Notes under the pieces: generated by a model | The model's input: the letters and a program-made list of their open reading frames with translations, nothing else | Told to the model about the DNA's origin: nothing | The model's database searches: none | Source of the DNA: Mucilaginibacter dorajii | GTDB taxonomy: Bacteria > Bacteroidota > Bacteroidia > Sphingobacteriales > Sphingobacteriaceae | Direction: 5' to 3' | NCBI RefSeq assembly: GCF_024808255.1 | Contig: NZ_JANTYS010000001.1 | Coordinates: 62,001-126,000 of the forward strand | DNA: 64,000 nt | Position numbers and translations under genes: made by a program | Shown: positions 48,654 to 59,700 of the stretch, piece after piece | Position numbering within the stretch: position 1 is the stretch's first letter | Layout: each line of letters begins with the position of its first letter

Positions 48654-50879
48654 ATGTTATCACGATTTGCAAAAATGACCATGTTTTTTGCTGCAGCTAC
48701 TTGCGGTTTAATAATATCATGTAAACCGAATTCTCCGATGAAGATGGCAGACTTGTTGCAACAGCTAAAAAAGCGAAATTATAATCCCCAAAACATCTTT
48801 AGCTCAGATGCCCGCCTTGCCGCCTGCGATTCGCTGTTAAAAGTTGATTCTCCAAATTATGATGTTCAATTGCTGGCAAAAAAAGCTTTACTTGAATTGC
48901 AGGAAGGGCATGAACAGCAGGCTGTTGACATATATTCAAAAATTTCAAAACTTCCCCGTTATATGAACCCGGTAAACGTTATGCCTGATCAGGCAGTCGC
49001 ATTTATGCGTTTAGGTGAACGTGCCAATTGCATGCTCGGCCATAACGGATCATCGTGCATATTTCCTATTAAAGGAGCGGGGATACACCAGGTTCAAACA
49101 GGATCGCAGCAAGCAATTGCAACACTGGAAAATGTTTTGAAAAGTAATGCCCGCGATCTCCAGTCCAGATGGCTGTTGAATATAGCTTATATGACATTAG
49201 GCCGGTATCCAACTCAAGTTCCTGCCCAATATTTGATCCCTAATTTAAATGCCGACGACGGGGCGTACAAAGTGAAGCCATTTACAGATGTAGCAGCAAA
49301 TGTTGGTATTAACCTGAATAGCAGGGCAGGCGGCTCCATAGCCGACGATTTTGATGGTGACGGTTACATAGACATTATTACCTCAGGGATGGATCTTCAG
49401 GACCACATGCATTATTTTCATAACAACGGCGACGGTACTTTTAGCGACCGCACCGCTAAAAGTGGCTTACAAGATGTGGTAGGTGGCCTTAATATTGAAC
49501 AAACCGACTATAACAACGATGGCCATCCCGATATTTTTGTAATGCGGGGAGGCTGGCTTCGTGATGGTTTTGGCAACCAGCCAAGTTCGTTGCTTAAAAA
49601 CAACGGCAACGGTACGTTTACCGACGTTACCATTGCGGCCGGCCTTAAATTTATGCATCCTACGCAAACTGCCGTGTGGGCCGATTTTAATAACGATGGC
49701 TGGCTTGATGTTTTTATCGGGATGGAGAGTCATGGCGGAACCAACCCTAATAATAACCATCCATCGGCACTTTATATGAATAACCATGATGGTACTTTTA
49801 GCGAAATGGCTCAAAAAGCACATTGCGGGATTAACGATTTTGTAAAAGGTGTAACCTCGGCAGACTATAATAACGACGGTTGGCCCGACATTTTTGTTTC
49901 TACCATGAGCGGAAGAAAATATTTACTGAAAAATAAATGTAAAGGAGGGAAGAATGTAGATTTTGAAGATGTTACCGAAAAAGCGGGTATCAATATTACA
50001 CAAAATACATTTACTACCTGGTTTTATGATTACAATAATGATGGATGGCCTGATATTTTGATTGGCAGTTACAATTTTACTACAACGTTGGGTTATTATG
50101 CCGCGTTGGAGGCTTTGGGGACCCCTGTGGCAGATAATGGTAATATTTTTCTTTTTAAAAACAACCGCGACGGTACATTTACAAATGTAACCCTTGATGT
50201 AGGGTTAAACAAAGCAGTGTTCAGCATGGGCGGTAATTTTGGTGATATTGATAATGACGGCTATCCGGATATTTATTTTGGAACCGGCAATCCGGATTTT
50301 GGATCGCTTATACCAAATAAACTTTTCAGAAATATAGGGGGTAAAAAATTTGCCGATGTAACCAGTTCGTCACGTACCGGCAATTTGCAAAAAGGCCATG
50401 GTGTAGCGTTTGCCGATTTTAGGAATAATGGCCTGCAGGATATTTTCATAGAAATGGGCGGCGCGTATATAGGGGATGCTTACCCAAGCGCGTTATACCT
50501 TAATCCGGGCCAGAATAATAATAACTGGATAGGCTTGAAACTGATTGGTAAAAAGTCAAACAGATCGGCCATTGGCTCACGTATCAAGGTAACCTTTATA
50601 GAAAATGGCTTACAAAAAAGCGTTTTTAAAGACGTAAATTCCGGTGGAAGTTTTGGTTCCTCGCCGTTAAGGCAAGAAATAGGGATAGGACAGGCTGGTA
50701 TCATTGATGATATCGAGATTCGATGGGCAGGGAGTGGCACAGTGCAGCATCTTCAAAAAATAAAGCCTAACCAGTTCCTGGAAATAACAGAAGATGGCAA
50801 GGTAGCGCCACTTAATTTGAAGATACTTAAATTTAATACCAGCACGCGGCCGATGTCAATGCCCATGGCTGATATGTAG
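48654..50879 (+). CDS. FG-GAP/VCBS repeat lipoprotein with ASPIC/UnbV domain (CRTAC1-like)
   Basis: A 741-residue lipoprotein (GLIISC) with a TPR-like N-terminal region (about 30-190). It is followed by FG-GAP/VCBS repeats of the form DFDGDGYIDIITSG, DYNNDGHPDIFVMRGG, DFNNDGWLDVFIGM, DYNNDGWPDIFVSTMSG, DYNNDGWPDILIGSYN and DIDNDGYPDIYFGTG, which make a calcium-binding propeller. An ASPIC/UnbV domain follows (about 600-720, NWIGLKLIGKKSNRSAIGSR, GSSPLRQEIGIG, IEIRWAGSGTVQHLQ). These proteins are frequent beside SusCD loci and are taken to bind glycans or proteins on the surface; no enzyme activity is assured. It has its own promoter. Confidence 0.88.
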   Translation: MLSRFAKMTMFFAAATCGLIISCKPNSPMKMADLLQQLKKRNYNPQNIFSSDARLAACDSLLKVDSPNYDVQLLAKKALLELQEGHEQQAVDIYSKISKLPRYMNPVNVMPDQAVAFMRLGERANCMLGHNGSSCIFPIKGAGIHQVQTGSQQAIATLENVLKSNARDLQSRWLLNIAYMTLGRYPTQVPAQYLIPNLNADDGAYKVKPFTDVAANVGINLNSRAGGSIADDFDGDGYIDIITSGMDLQDHMHYFHNNGDGTFSDRTAKSGLQDVVGGLNIEQTDYNNDGHPDIFVMRGGWLRDGFGNQPSSLLKNNGNGTFTDVTIAAGLKFMHPTQTAVWADFNNDGWLDVFIGMESHGGTNPNNNHPSALYMNNHDGTFSEMAQKAHCGINDFVKGVTSADYNNDGWPDIFVSTMSGRKYLLKNKCKGGKNVDFEDVTEKAGINITQNTFTTWFYDYNNDGWPDILIGSYNFTTTLGYYAALEALGTPVADNGNIFLFKNNRDGTFTNVTLDVGLNKAVFSMGGNFGDIDNDGYPDIYFGTGNPDFGSLIPNKLFRNIGGKKFADVTSSSRTGNLQKGHGVAFADFRNNGLQDIFIEMGGAYIGDAYPSALYLNPGQNNNNWIGLKLIGKKSNRSAIGSRIKVTFIENGLQKSVFKDVNSGGSFGSSPLRQEIGIGQAGIIDDIEIRWAGSGTVQHLQKIKPNQFLEITEDGKVAPLNLKILKFNTSTRPMSMPMADM

Positions 50880-50900
50880 AAGGCAAAACATGTATTTAAG

Positions 50901-51337
50901 TTAACGTGAGTTCGATATAAGAAATGGCTATCGTAAATCAAGAAAAGTATGTCATTTCGACTGAGCAACGGCTGGATTGAGCGGTTGTGCGAAAGAGAAA
51001 TCTTATACGAGCGACAAGCAAACGTGGCCAGGGAAATCGCTTTTAAATTTCAAACACAAAAGGAGGCACCTACGGAGCCTTGTTTTAAGAACTAATTTGG
51101 ACTATAAACACGCGACTCCGCTGGAGTCTGTTTTAATGCAGTTCAAAACTCCGTTAGGAGTATCGTGTTTATAGGTTTAAAATCATCTGTCTTTTTGACT
51201 CCGCAGGCGTCTCCTTTTTAAAAGTGATTTCCTTGCAAACGTGGCCTGTCGCATAAGATTTCTCCACACCCTCCACTCAGCCCACACGCCGTTCGTTGAA
51301 ATGACATTTGGGAGTTCTTATATCAAACTCGCGTTAA
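50901..51337. mobile_element. Nested palindromic element, about 440 bp
   Basis: The ends TTAACGTGAGTTCGATATAA and onward (50901-50923) are mirrored at 51315-51337 with 21 of 23 matches. Inside, GTCATTTCGACTGAG-like and GAGAAATCTTAT...CGACAAG stretches are mirrored near 51240-51305, and the centre carries short hairpins (GACTCCGCTGGAGTC, AACTCCGTTAGGAGT). Nothing is encoded. The onion-like build fits a MITE or composite palindromic repeat placed between convergent genes. Confidence 0.7.
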
Positions 51338-51369
51338 GTTAAGGACATTGTGCGTTTGAATATAAAAAA

Positions 51370-51421
51370 TGCAAATCTAAATCATCGGCCATGACATCAT
51401 GTATGATGATTTAGATTTGCA
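51370..51421. terminator. 17-bp bidirectional hairpin between convergent genes
   Basis: TGCAAATCTAAATCATC (51370-51386) and GATGATTTAGATTTGCA (51405-51421) pair perfectly around an 18-nt loop. Lying between two convergent FG-GAP genes, it probably terminates both transcripts; on the minus strand it is followed by ATTTTTTAT. Confidence 0.65.
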
Positions 51422-51489
51422 CTAATAGAACCCCATTTGTTTAGCCCCCCCCCAAAAAAAAATTATATTACCAACAACGATATTTAAGC

Positions 51490-54400
51490 TTAAAATTTGA
51501 TAAGCCGGGTTATCCCCGAGTTATTTTTTATTGATACCTGTGCTATTTTATCATTGATAAGGATAAATCTGGAGGATTGCGAAAGAAACGAGCTGCCATA
51601 GTAGAATTCCTGTTTGGTATGGCTGCCGTTTTTATAGGTAATAACAGCACTTTGATCGGTATCATCTATTTTTAACATGGATACGTTAGCATTTAATTGA
51701 AAAATTTGTAGAGGCCCTAAGTGTTCGCTTGCTGCCATCAAATAGTTATTAGCTGCGCCCCTTAATTTTACAAGTGCCTTTCCATCGCCAGGTAAATATA
51801 TCCCGCTGCGTGCAATTGATAAAGGGGCAAACTCGCCTTTGCCGTTACCTTTTAGCAACAAACCATTTAAAGCATCATATCTGCCGATTGAAACATCTGT
51901 GCCAAAATCATTTCCATTAATCAATAAATCGAGATTGCCGTCGGCATCAAAATCGTCGGCCACCATCCCATTTAATGCTGATACCTGTGCCTCAATAGGC
52001 AAGGGAACCATCGTGAACTTACCTTCGCCATCGTTTCTGAAATAGCAGGACTTCAACTCGGTGGCCTTAACGCGTAGCGCATTTTTCATCTGGTCGGCAC
52101 TAAGTACATCCTGCATAGTAGCCTCCGCATAGGAATGATAGTTAGTGAATTTTACCCGTAAGCTAATCATCTGCTTGAAAGCATCATCTCTCACATTTGC
52201 AGGATATTCCCGTTGTATACCATCTTTGCCAGGAAGAAATAATGATGTAAATGCGTCGTACCTGTTTCTTTTATCGAAATCATTTGCTGTTATAAAAGCC
52301 GGGAACTCGTCGCTGGCCTGGTAAAGGGTGTTTAATCCAACATTTCCAACTATGTAATCCATTCTGCCTGTATGCCTGAAATCACCTGCAATTATGGAGT
52401 TCCACCACCCGGTTTTATTGCCAACGCCACTTTTTGTTGTAACGTTTACAAACTTTCCACCTGTGTTTTTTAAGAAAGTTAGCGGCATCCATTCTCCTGC
52501 TAATATCAGGTCTGTTTTACCATCGTTGTCAAAATCACTAAAAATGGCATCGCAAACCAATCCAATCTTTTTTAGGTCGGGGGCAACTTCACTGGTCACA
52601 TCTGTGAACTTTACCTCCCCGTTTTTTGTGTCATTTCTTAAAATATAGCTATTAACTGGTTCCGGATATCTCCATGGTTCTACCCGTCCCGAAATAAACA
52701 GATCTAATTTGCCGTCGTTATTGTAATCAAAAGCCCTTACACATAACTTACTTTTAAAACATACCGGTAAGGCATTTTCTGCAAGCGTAAAATGGCCTTT
52801 GCCATCATTAATATACAAGCGATCCTGATATGCCGGATCATTTGCAGGTGTTTTATAACCGCTGCCGGTAATTAATACATCCGGAAATTTATCGCCGTTT
52901 GCGTCAAAAATGAGAATCCCACCGTCAAGGTAGGGGTGGTCGTACTTCTTTTCTTGTAAAAGGCCCCGTTGTATAAATGCGCCGTTCTTTTGTTGAAAAA
53001 AGATCTGTGCCGGCTCGGTCAAATTCCCACCCACAACGATATCATCTAAGCCATCACTGTTAATATCGCCGACTGATAGCGCTGGATTGTACGCTGAAAG
53101 TTTATGTGGCAAAAGTTTTTGGATATTAAAGTCTGTATAATCCGTGTCGCGATGAATGTATTTAACGTCGCTTTTGCTTGTGATATTGGTAAATAACGGG
53201 GCTTTTAATTGTAGCGGATTTGGCCATGTATAGGTTTGGCGAGCATTTTTAATGTTTGCAGACAAAGTTTGATCTGCATTTACATTTAAAAATGTTTGCC
53301 TGTATTTGTTTGGCCACTTAACAACTACCGAGTCTATGGTTTTGCAGGCACCTAAACCAAAATGTGCTATTGGTTGAATGCTGGTAAGATATCCCCTGTA
53401 AGGATTGTTCTCGTAAACCTGGTGTAAACCGTGCTGGTAATATATATCCACAAAAGCGCCAACCCCTTCGTGGTTTTGATTAGGTCCTTCAAACTTTACG
53501 TTAAGGTAATGGTGTACATTTTCTTTATCCTCCCCGGCAGTATTTTTATAAATCAGTGCTTCGTCATTAATATTATTAATTACAAGGTCCAACGCACCGT
53601 CGTTATTTAGATCGACATATACTGCACCATTCGAAAAGGAGGGAATACCAAGGCCCCAATCCATGCTCACATCCTTAAATTCTAAACCGCCATGGTTGCG
53701 AAACGCGTAATTGTGAATTTTGACCGACGGTATCTGCTTGAGAACTTCTTTCTTTGGTGTTATCATAAATGCATTGGATCTGTAAGCAATAAAATCATGG
53801 TCTGTAACGTCGCGGGGATAACCGTTTGTGACTATAATATCGCGGTAACCGTCATTGTCAAAATCGGTTACCATCGGTGTCCAGCTCCAATCTGTTTGTG
53901 CCACACCACTTAAAAAGCCAATTTCGCTAAAGGCAGGATGACCCAGCTGGTTATTTTCTCCAACAGATGGCCCTTGATTTAGCTGAAGTGTATTTCGAAC
54001 ATATTGATATTGATAACCGTAGTGATCAAAATTTTGAATAGTATTATAGCTGCTCGGTCCCGACATCATTTTTTTTCGGTAATTATCAGCCGGATTCATA
54101 TCCAGCTCAAATATATCGGCCAGTCCGTCGTTATTGATGTCCTCAATATCCTGCCCCATGGCATTGAAGGAGGTATGCTTAAAATACTCCTTAGATTTGT
54201 CGGTAAAAGTGCCGTCATGGTTGTTGATATACAGTATATTATTCGACAGGAAATCGTTTGTGACGTATATGTCTTTCCAGCCATCAAGGTTAATATCAGC
54301 AATAGTAGCGGCATGTCCGTATCCCTCTATTTTGATCCCTGCTGCTAATGATACATCTTTAAATACCGGGTGTTTAAGTTTAGGGTCCCAGTCGTTTCTA

Positions 54401-55053
54401 TATAATCGTCCCATGCTTCTGCCCGTACCTGTGATATTAATGGGCCTGAACTGGTTTGGAAATTCGGCGGGGTTTGGCTCATTTACGGTTAAATACATAT
54501 CAAGGTCGCCGTCATTATCATAATCAAAAAAGCTGGCCATGGTAGAGAATAACTGACTATCAAGACCGTATTCCTTCGCTTCTTCCTTAAATACGGGTAC
54601 ACCGTTTTTATTAACGCCCTGGTTTATATACAGGAGGTTTTGCCTTTTTTGGGGATCATTTGCAAATGAATTACATACATATATATCGGGCAAACCATCG
54701 TTGTTAATGTCAATAACAGATACACCTTTTCCCCAGCGTCCTTTGCCATTTACCCCTGCCTGATTGGTAACATCTTCAAACTTGAAATTACCTTTGTTAA
54801 GATATAGCTTATTAGGCACCATATTGCCTGTAAAATAAATATCGGGTAAGCCATCGTTATTAAAATCACCTATGCCAACACCTCCGCCATTATACACAGT
54901 GGCATTATCGATAGGATTAATCGAATCATTTTCTGTAATCAGGTTATTAAACGTAACGGCGGAAGCAGAAGATGGTATTTGCTCAAATAGCGTATGTTTT
55001 TTACAGGAAGAAATTAGTATAGCTACAGTAAAACCAATAAGAAGCCTTTTCAT
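51490..55053 (-). CDS. Large FG-GAP/VCBS repeat lipoprotein with ASPIC/UnbV domain
   Basis: A 1187-residue lipoprotein (LISSCKK) of the CRTAC1-like type common downstream of SusCD pairs. It carries two blocks of FG-GAP repeats: about 40-500 (DFNNDGLPDIYFTGN, DINNDGLPDIYVCNS, DYDNDGDLDMYLTVN, DINLDGWKDIYVTND, DLNNDGALDLVINN) and about 670-1090 (DINSDGLDDIVVGG, DYNNDGKLDLFISG, DFDNDGKTDLILAG, DFDADGNLDLLING). An ASPIC/UnbV segment lies between them (about 520-600, GVGAFVDIYYQ, IAHFGLGACKTIDSVVVKWP). It follows SusD on the same strand after a strong hairpin. It probably binds glycan or shields the transporter; its enzyme status is unknown. Confidence 0.87.
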   Translation of the reverse strand: MKRLLIGFTVAILISSCKKHTLFEQIPSSASAVTFNNLITENDSINPIDNATVYNGGGVGIGDFNNDGLPDIYFTGNMVPNKLYLNKGNFKFEDVTNQAGVNGKGRWGKGVSVIDINNDGLPDIYVCNSFANDPQKRQNLLYINQGVNKNGVPVFKEEAKEYGLDSQLFSTMASFFDYDNDGDLDMYLTVNEPNPAEFPNQFRPINITGTGRSMGRLYRNDWDPKLKHPVFKDVSLAAGIKIEGYGHAATIADINLDGWKDIYVTNDFLSNNILYINNHDGTFTDKSKEYFKHTSFNAMGQDIEDINNDGLADIFELDMNPADNYRKKMMSGPSSYNTIQNFDHYGYQYQYVRNTLQLNQGPSVGENNQLGHPAFSEIGFLSGVAQTDWSWTPMVTDFDNDGYRDIIVTNGYPRDVTDHDFIAYRSNAFMITPKKEVLKQIPSVKIHNYAFRNHGGLEFKDVSMDWGLGIPSFSNGAVYVDLNNDGALDLVINNINDEALIYKNTAGEDKENVHHYLNVKFEGPNQNHEGVGAFVDIYYQHGLHQVYENNPYRGYLTSIQPIAHFGLGACKTIDSVVVKWPNKYRQTFLNVNADQTLSANIKNARQTYTWPNPLQLKAPLFTNITSKSDVKYIHRDTDYTDFNIQKLLPHKLSAYNPALSVGDINSDGLDDIVVGGNLTEPAQIFFQQKNGAFIQRGLLQEKKYDHPYLDGGILIFDANGDKFPDVLITGSGYKTPANDPAYQDRLYINDGKGHFTLAENALPVCFKSKLCVRAFDYNNDGKLDLFISGRVEPWRYPEPVNSYILRNDTKNGEVKFTDVTSEVAPDLKKIGLVCDAIFSDFDNDGKTDLILAGEWMPLTFLKNTGGKFVNVTTKSGVGNKTGWWNSIIAGDFRHTGRMDYIVGNVGLNTLYQASDEFPAFITANDFDKRNRYDAFTSLFLPGKDGIQREYPANVRDDAFKQMISLRVKFTNYHSYAEATMQDVLSADQMKNALRVKATELKSCYFRNDGEGKFTMVPLPIEAQVSALNGMVADDFDADGNLDLLINGNDFGTDVSIGRYDALNGLLLKGNGKGEFAPLSIARSGIYLPGDGKALVKLRGAANNYLMAASEHLGPLQIFQLNANVSMLKIDDTDQSAVITYKNGSHTKQEFYYGSSFLSQSSRFILINDKIAQVSIKNNSGITRLIKF

Positions 55054-55077
55054 AATTTAACATAAATATAAAGAAAA

Positions 55078-55101
55078 GCAGGCGGCCTGTAGGCCGCCTG
55101 C
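55078..55101 (-). terminator. Intra-operon hairpin between susD and the FG-GAP gene
   Basis: GCAGGCGGCCT and AGGCCGCCTGC form an 11-bp GC-rich stem with a 2-nt loop, followed on the minus strand by TTTTCTTTAT. It likely acts as an attenuator that lowers expression of the FG-GAP gene relative to SusCD. Confidence 0.7.
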
Positions 55102-55122
55102 TTTAAAAATTGGTATAATAAA

Positions 55123-56682
55123 TTAATAGCCGGGGTTTTGGTGCCCCGAAACAAGAGGGTTATTATCCAATTCAGCTTGAGGTATAGGTAATAATTCGTC
55201 TCTGTTGGCGTGGAAACCAGCAATTGGCTCGGTAGTGAAATACCCTTTTTTGCGCCATCTTAAAATGTCAATGTTGCGTACTTCTTCATCGCCTAATTCT
55301 ACCATTCTTTCGTGCATGATGGCTTTAACCACGTCGTTTTTAGAAGTAACCGGAAATTGAACCGTTGGATAAGGGGGCATAGCAACATCTGGCCTTGCAC
55401 GCACCATATTAAGGTAGGCCACAGCTCCGGCAATGTCACCGGTTTCATTAGCACATTCAGCAAGGTTAAGTAATACTTCCGAATAGCGTATAATACGTTG
55501 GTTGTTACCGCCTGGGTGGAAACTTGCGGTAGACGCACTTTCCTGGTATATGATCATAAATTTGCGCCAGCTAATCTTTTTGGTAACACCGTTCAATACC
55601 GAAGAGTTTCCGTTTTGATCGGCATCTTTCAAAGTGCTTTGACCATTGTTATAAACGTCGCCGGTTTGATAAACGCTATATGAAAAACGCGGATCTGTTT
55701 TTACCGCACCTGTAGCTGTACTTTCAAATTCATTCAGAAATTTGTTTGAAGGAATAAGGTTTCTCCAGGCAACAGGGCAATATTCCTGATTCCTAACTGT
55801 CGATTGATCCTCAGTGGCGCTTTCACCGCCCCAGTTGTAACCGTTAGTTCCTTTATCAACAAACACAACTTCAAAAATTGATTCTTTGTTAAATTCGGTG
55901 GCTAACTCAAAATTATCAAGATAACGGGCAGTTAATGAATATCCATCGGCCCCGCTGGTAGGTATCTTAAGAAACGCGGCTTTAGCATCGGCATAATTGC
56001 CTTGCTGCATTAATACCCTGCCAAGCATTGCATAGGCGGCAGATGCAGTGGCACGCCCCTTATCAGTAGCTGATTTTCCGGGCAATACTGCCGCGGCATC
56101 TGTAAGGTCCTTAATTATTTGCGCATAAACGGCGGCAACATCGGCCCGTGGTTTAAAGTCGGTAACGGTTTTAGGAACCGATGTTACCAGCGGCACGCCG
56201 CCCCACATGCTAACCAGGTCGAAATAAGCCCAGGCACGTAGAAATTTTGCCTCGCCCACTGATTCTTTGGCATCAGCTGCATTGTCGGTAACATTTGGCG
56301 CGTTATCTGTTACCACATTCGCACGGAAAATTACCGTATACCAGCCATTCCATACAGAATTCATTACCGAGTTGGTAGGATCGTCGGTATTGTTAATCAA
56401 TTGAAGCCTTGGCGCTTCCAATTGCCCGCCGCCAGGTGCTACTTCATCGCTCCTTGTATCATGCAGGTAATACCACTCCCTGGATACAAGATTGTTTTGA
56501 TGCATAACCGCGTAAATAGCATTAACCGCCGACTTTAGTTGTGCTGCTGTTTTATAATAGTTGCCCGTGGTAAGGTTATTAGGATCAGACGTGTTTAACG
56601 CTGTTTTTTTACAGGACAATACGATCATCGTTATCGTTAGTAAGATAATGGTTGACAATAAATAAATTTTTCTATGTTTCAT
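55123..56682 (-). CDS. SusD/RagB-family lipoprotein
   Basis: A 519-residue outer membrane binding lipoprotein with the signal TMIVLSC. SusD motifs are KFLRAWAYFDLVSMWGGVPL (about 148-168), AYAMLGRVLMQQGNYADAKA, RYSEVLLNLAECANETGD and MVELGDEEVRNIDILRW, with the final LLPIPQAELDNNP. It partners the SusC encoded 21 nt upstream. The xylanolytic neighbours suggest arabinoxylan oligosaccharides as ligand. Confidence 0.92.
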   Translation of the reverse strand: MKHRKIYLLSTIILLTITMIVLSCKKTALNTSDPNNLTTGNYYKTAAQLKSAVNAIYAVMHQNNLVSREWYYLHDTRSDEVAPGGGQLEAPRLQLINNTDDPTNSVMNSVWNGWYTVIFRANVVTDNAPNVTDNAADAKESVGEAKFLRAWAYFDLVSMWGGVPLVTSVPKTVTDFKPRADVAAVYAQIIKDLTDAAAVLPGKSATDKGRATASAAYAMLGRVLMQQGNYADAKAAFLKIPTSGADGYSLTARYLDNFELATEFNKESIFEVVFVDKGTNGYNWGGESATEDQSTVRNQEYCPVAWRNLIPSNKFLNEFESTATGAVKTDPRFSYSVYQTGDVYNNGQSTLKDADQNGNSSVLNGVTKKISWRKFMIIYQESASTASFHPGGNNQRIIRYSEVLLNLAECANETGDIAGAVAYLNMVRARPDVAMPPYPTVQFPVTSKNDVVKAIMHERMVELGDEEVRNIDILRWRKKGYFTTEPIAGFHANRDELLPIPQAELDNNPLVSGHQNPGY

Positions 56683-56703
56683 AATATATCAATTTAATGA
56701 TTG

Positions 56704-59700
56704 TTAAAATGTTGCCTGTAAACCAACCTGGAACACTCTTGCCGAAGGATATTGACCATAGTCTATACCATTTGTAAGCGTTCCGTTTTTGGAGCCGACC
56801 TCTGGATCAAGCCCGGTGTACTTTGTAATAGTGAACAGGTTTGTTGATGATAAATAAATCCTCACTTTGCTTACCAGGTTGTTAGTGGACGTTTTAAGCC
56901 ATGGCATTGGTAAATTGTAACCTAACTGGAGATTTTTAAGGCGCAGGTATGAGCCGCTTTCCACCCAGCGGGTTGAAGGCCTTACATTTGAGTTGGGATC
57001 TCCTGAAATAGCTCTCGGGATATTGGTGTTGGTATTACTGGGAGTCCAGGCGTTTAGCACATTAACATCTGAGTTGAATAACCTCGACATGCCTTCGGCG
57101 ATAATTCTTTCGGCGTTAAATATTTTATTGCCATATACTCCCTGGAAAAATAAAGCAACGTCGAAATTCTTGTAACTGGCAGAATAATTTAATGAATAAG
57201 TGAATTTAGGGAGGTAACTGCCCAGATTAACCCTGTCGTTGGCATCAATTACGCCGTCATGATTAATATCCTTGAATTTTAAATCGCCTGGCGCTGCACC
57301 TGTTTGAGTAGCATGACTGCTTACATCTGTAGCATTTTGGAATATACCTTCTACCACATAACCGTAGAAGTATTGGATAGGTTGACCAAGCGAAGTGTTG
57401 GTAATTGGACCGCCACCACCAAAATCTGCATCGCCGCCGGCTGTGATGGTACCGTTTGCGGCTCCGGTTAATGAGGTAACTTTATTTCTGGTTAAACCAA
57501 ACACTGCCGATACATCATATTTAAAGTCGCCATTGGTTTTATGGTAACCTGCGGTCAATTCAATACCGGTGTTTTGCATCGCTCCAACATTAGCAAGTGG
57601 GGCGCCAACACCAAAGCTTGGCGGAGACGGTACAGTTAAGATAAGATTCTCGGTCTTTCTTTTATAAACCTCGGCCGATAGCGTAAATGCGTTTTGAAAT
57701 AGGCCCAGGTCAAAACCAATGTTTGTTGATTTGGTTATTTCCCAATGAAGAAAATAATTACTTAACGAACTGTAGAAAGACCCATTGCCAGAGTTATTAC
57801 CCGTTGCCAGGTTGTCAAACGGATATGTTGTGCCACCCGCAGAAACATTGGAAACATAAGGGTAATTTCCCAATACAGTTCCGTTTATACCGGTAACGCC
57901 ATATCCGGCCCGTATTTTCAATTCACTTACCGATTTAAGATCGCGCATGAAACTTTCCTGGTCAACCTTCCAGCCTATTGAGGCGGCAGGGAAGTTTTGA
58001 TATTTGTGACCCGGGGCCCAAACAGACAAGCCATCGCGGCGTATTGAACCGGAAATTAAATATTTCCCTTCAAAATCATACCCCACCCGCGCTACTAACG
58101 ATTGCAGAACGTTAGTGCCATAAGTGTAATTGGTAGTTGTATTTGTAGCGTTGTTTAACGTGCGTATAGTGTTGTTATTTTGATTGCCAAAAGAGTTTTG
58201 ACTGTCACTGCGGTTGGTTTGCACTTCATAAACTGCTAAAGCCGATACGTGGTGTTTGCTGGCGAAAGTGTGGTCGAAAGTTAATTGTTGTGTGTAAAGT
58301 GTGGTGGTACCCGATCCGGTATTTTCGGTTATTGAAGCAATCGGGGCACTTGAAGTACCACCATCATTATAAATAGGGGTATATTGTTCCTGCCTGTTTG
58401 TTCCGTAATCAAGTCCGTAAGTAGAATTGAATTTGAGCCAGGGTGTAAACTTTACTGTTAAATAAGCATTGCCGCGTATTCCAACACCATAATTACGGTT
58501 TTCGTTAATTAGCGCCTGTTCAATCGGATTTACCGGGTCGGCACCATCAAAACTGCTTTGAGGGCCAAAATAACCGCCTTGGTTGTTCGGATTGTAAACA
58601 GGTATATATGGCTGCATTCTTATCACATTGGTAATTGGCGTTCTATTGCCCGGGGGAATACCAAAGCGTTGGCGGGTTGACGAAACATTGAATGTTTCTC
58701 CAATTGTGATAAACTTGTTTAGATTATGATCAGAATTGATTCGGTAACTTTTACGGCTGAAGCTTGTTCCTACAGTAATACCATCCTGATCAAAGTAACT
58801 GGCTGATGTAAATATGCGTGAATTCTCATTTCCGCCGCTTAGCGAAACCGCATGCTGTTGCACTGGTCCTTTTTTGAAGTAGGCGCTCTGCCAGTCGGTG
58901 TTGGTTTGAGCGAAGGTTTGCGAGGAGCCCGCGTAGATAGGCTGATTAAAATTTGCCGGTTGTAAGCGCGGTGGTATGCCAATACCCGCGGCTCCGTTTA
59001 AAGCCCTTTCATATTGTACATATTGATTGGTATTAAGAAGATCATACCTTTTAGTAGCTTCCTGAAATCCTGCGTACGAATCAAAGCTTAACACAACTTT
59101 ACCACCAGAACCCTTTTTGGTTGTGATGATAATAACGCCGTTAGTTGCTCTTGAACCATAGATTGCCGCTGCACTTGCATCCTTAAGTACGTCAACTGAT
59201 TGTATATCTCTGGGGTCGAGACTGCCGATGGAGCCCGGAAAACCATCAATAATATACAATGGGTCGCCTCCGTAACCGATAGAACTTACACCGCGTATCT
59301 GTACAATTGGTGCTGTACCCGGCGAACCATTGTTGGTAACAGTTAAGCCGGCCACGCGGCCCTGCAAGGCCTGATCGACACCGCCAACCGGTAAAGCTGA
59401 TAATGTTTTACCGCTTACTGATGAAACAGCACCGGTTACATTGGCGCGCTTTTGCGTTCCGTAACCCACAACTACTACCTCATTTAGCGATTTAGAATCG
59501 CTGCTTAGCGATACATTAATAACAGATTTACCCGAAACTGATACTTCTTTTGAAGCGTAGCCTATAAAAGTAAAAACAAGAACCGACTGATCATTAGGTA
59601 CCTCAATGCGGAACGCACCGCTGACATCGGTTCCTACCGCAGTAGTTGTGCCTTTTAATGTAACAGTTACACCAGGTAGTCCAGTGCCGTTCTCATCGGT

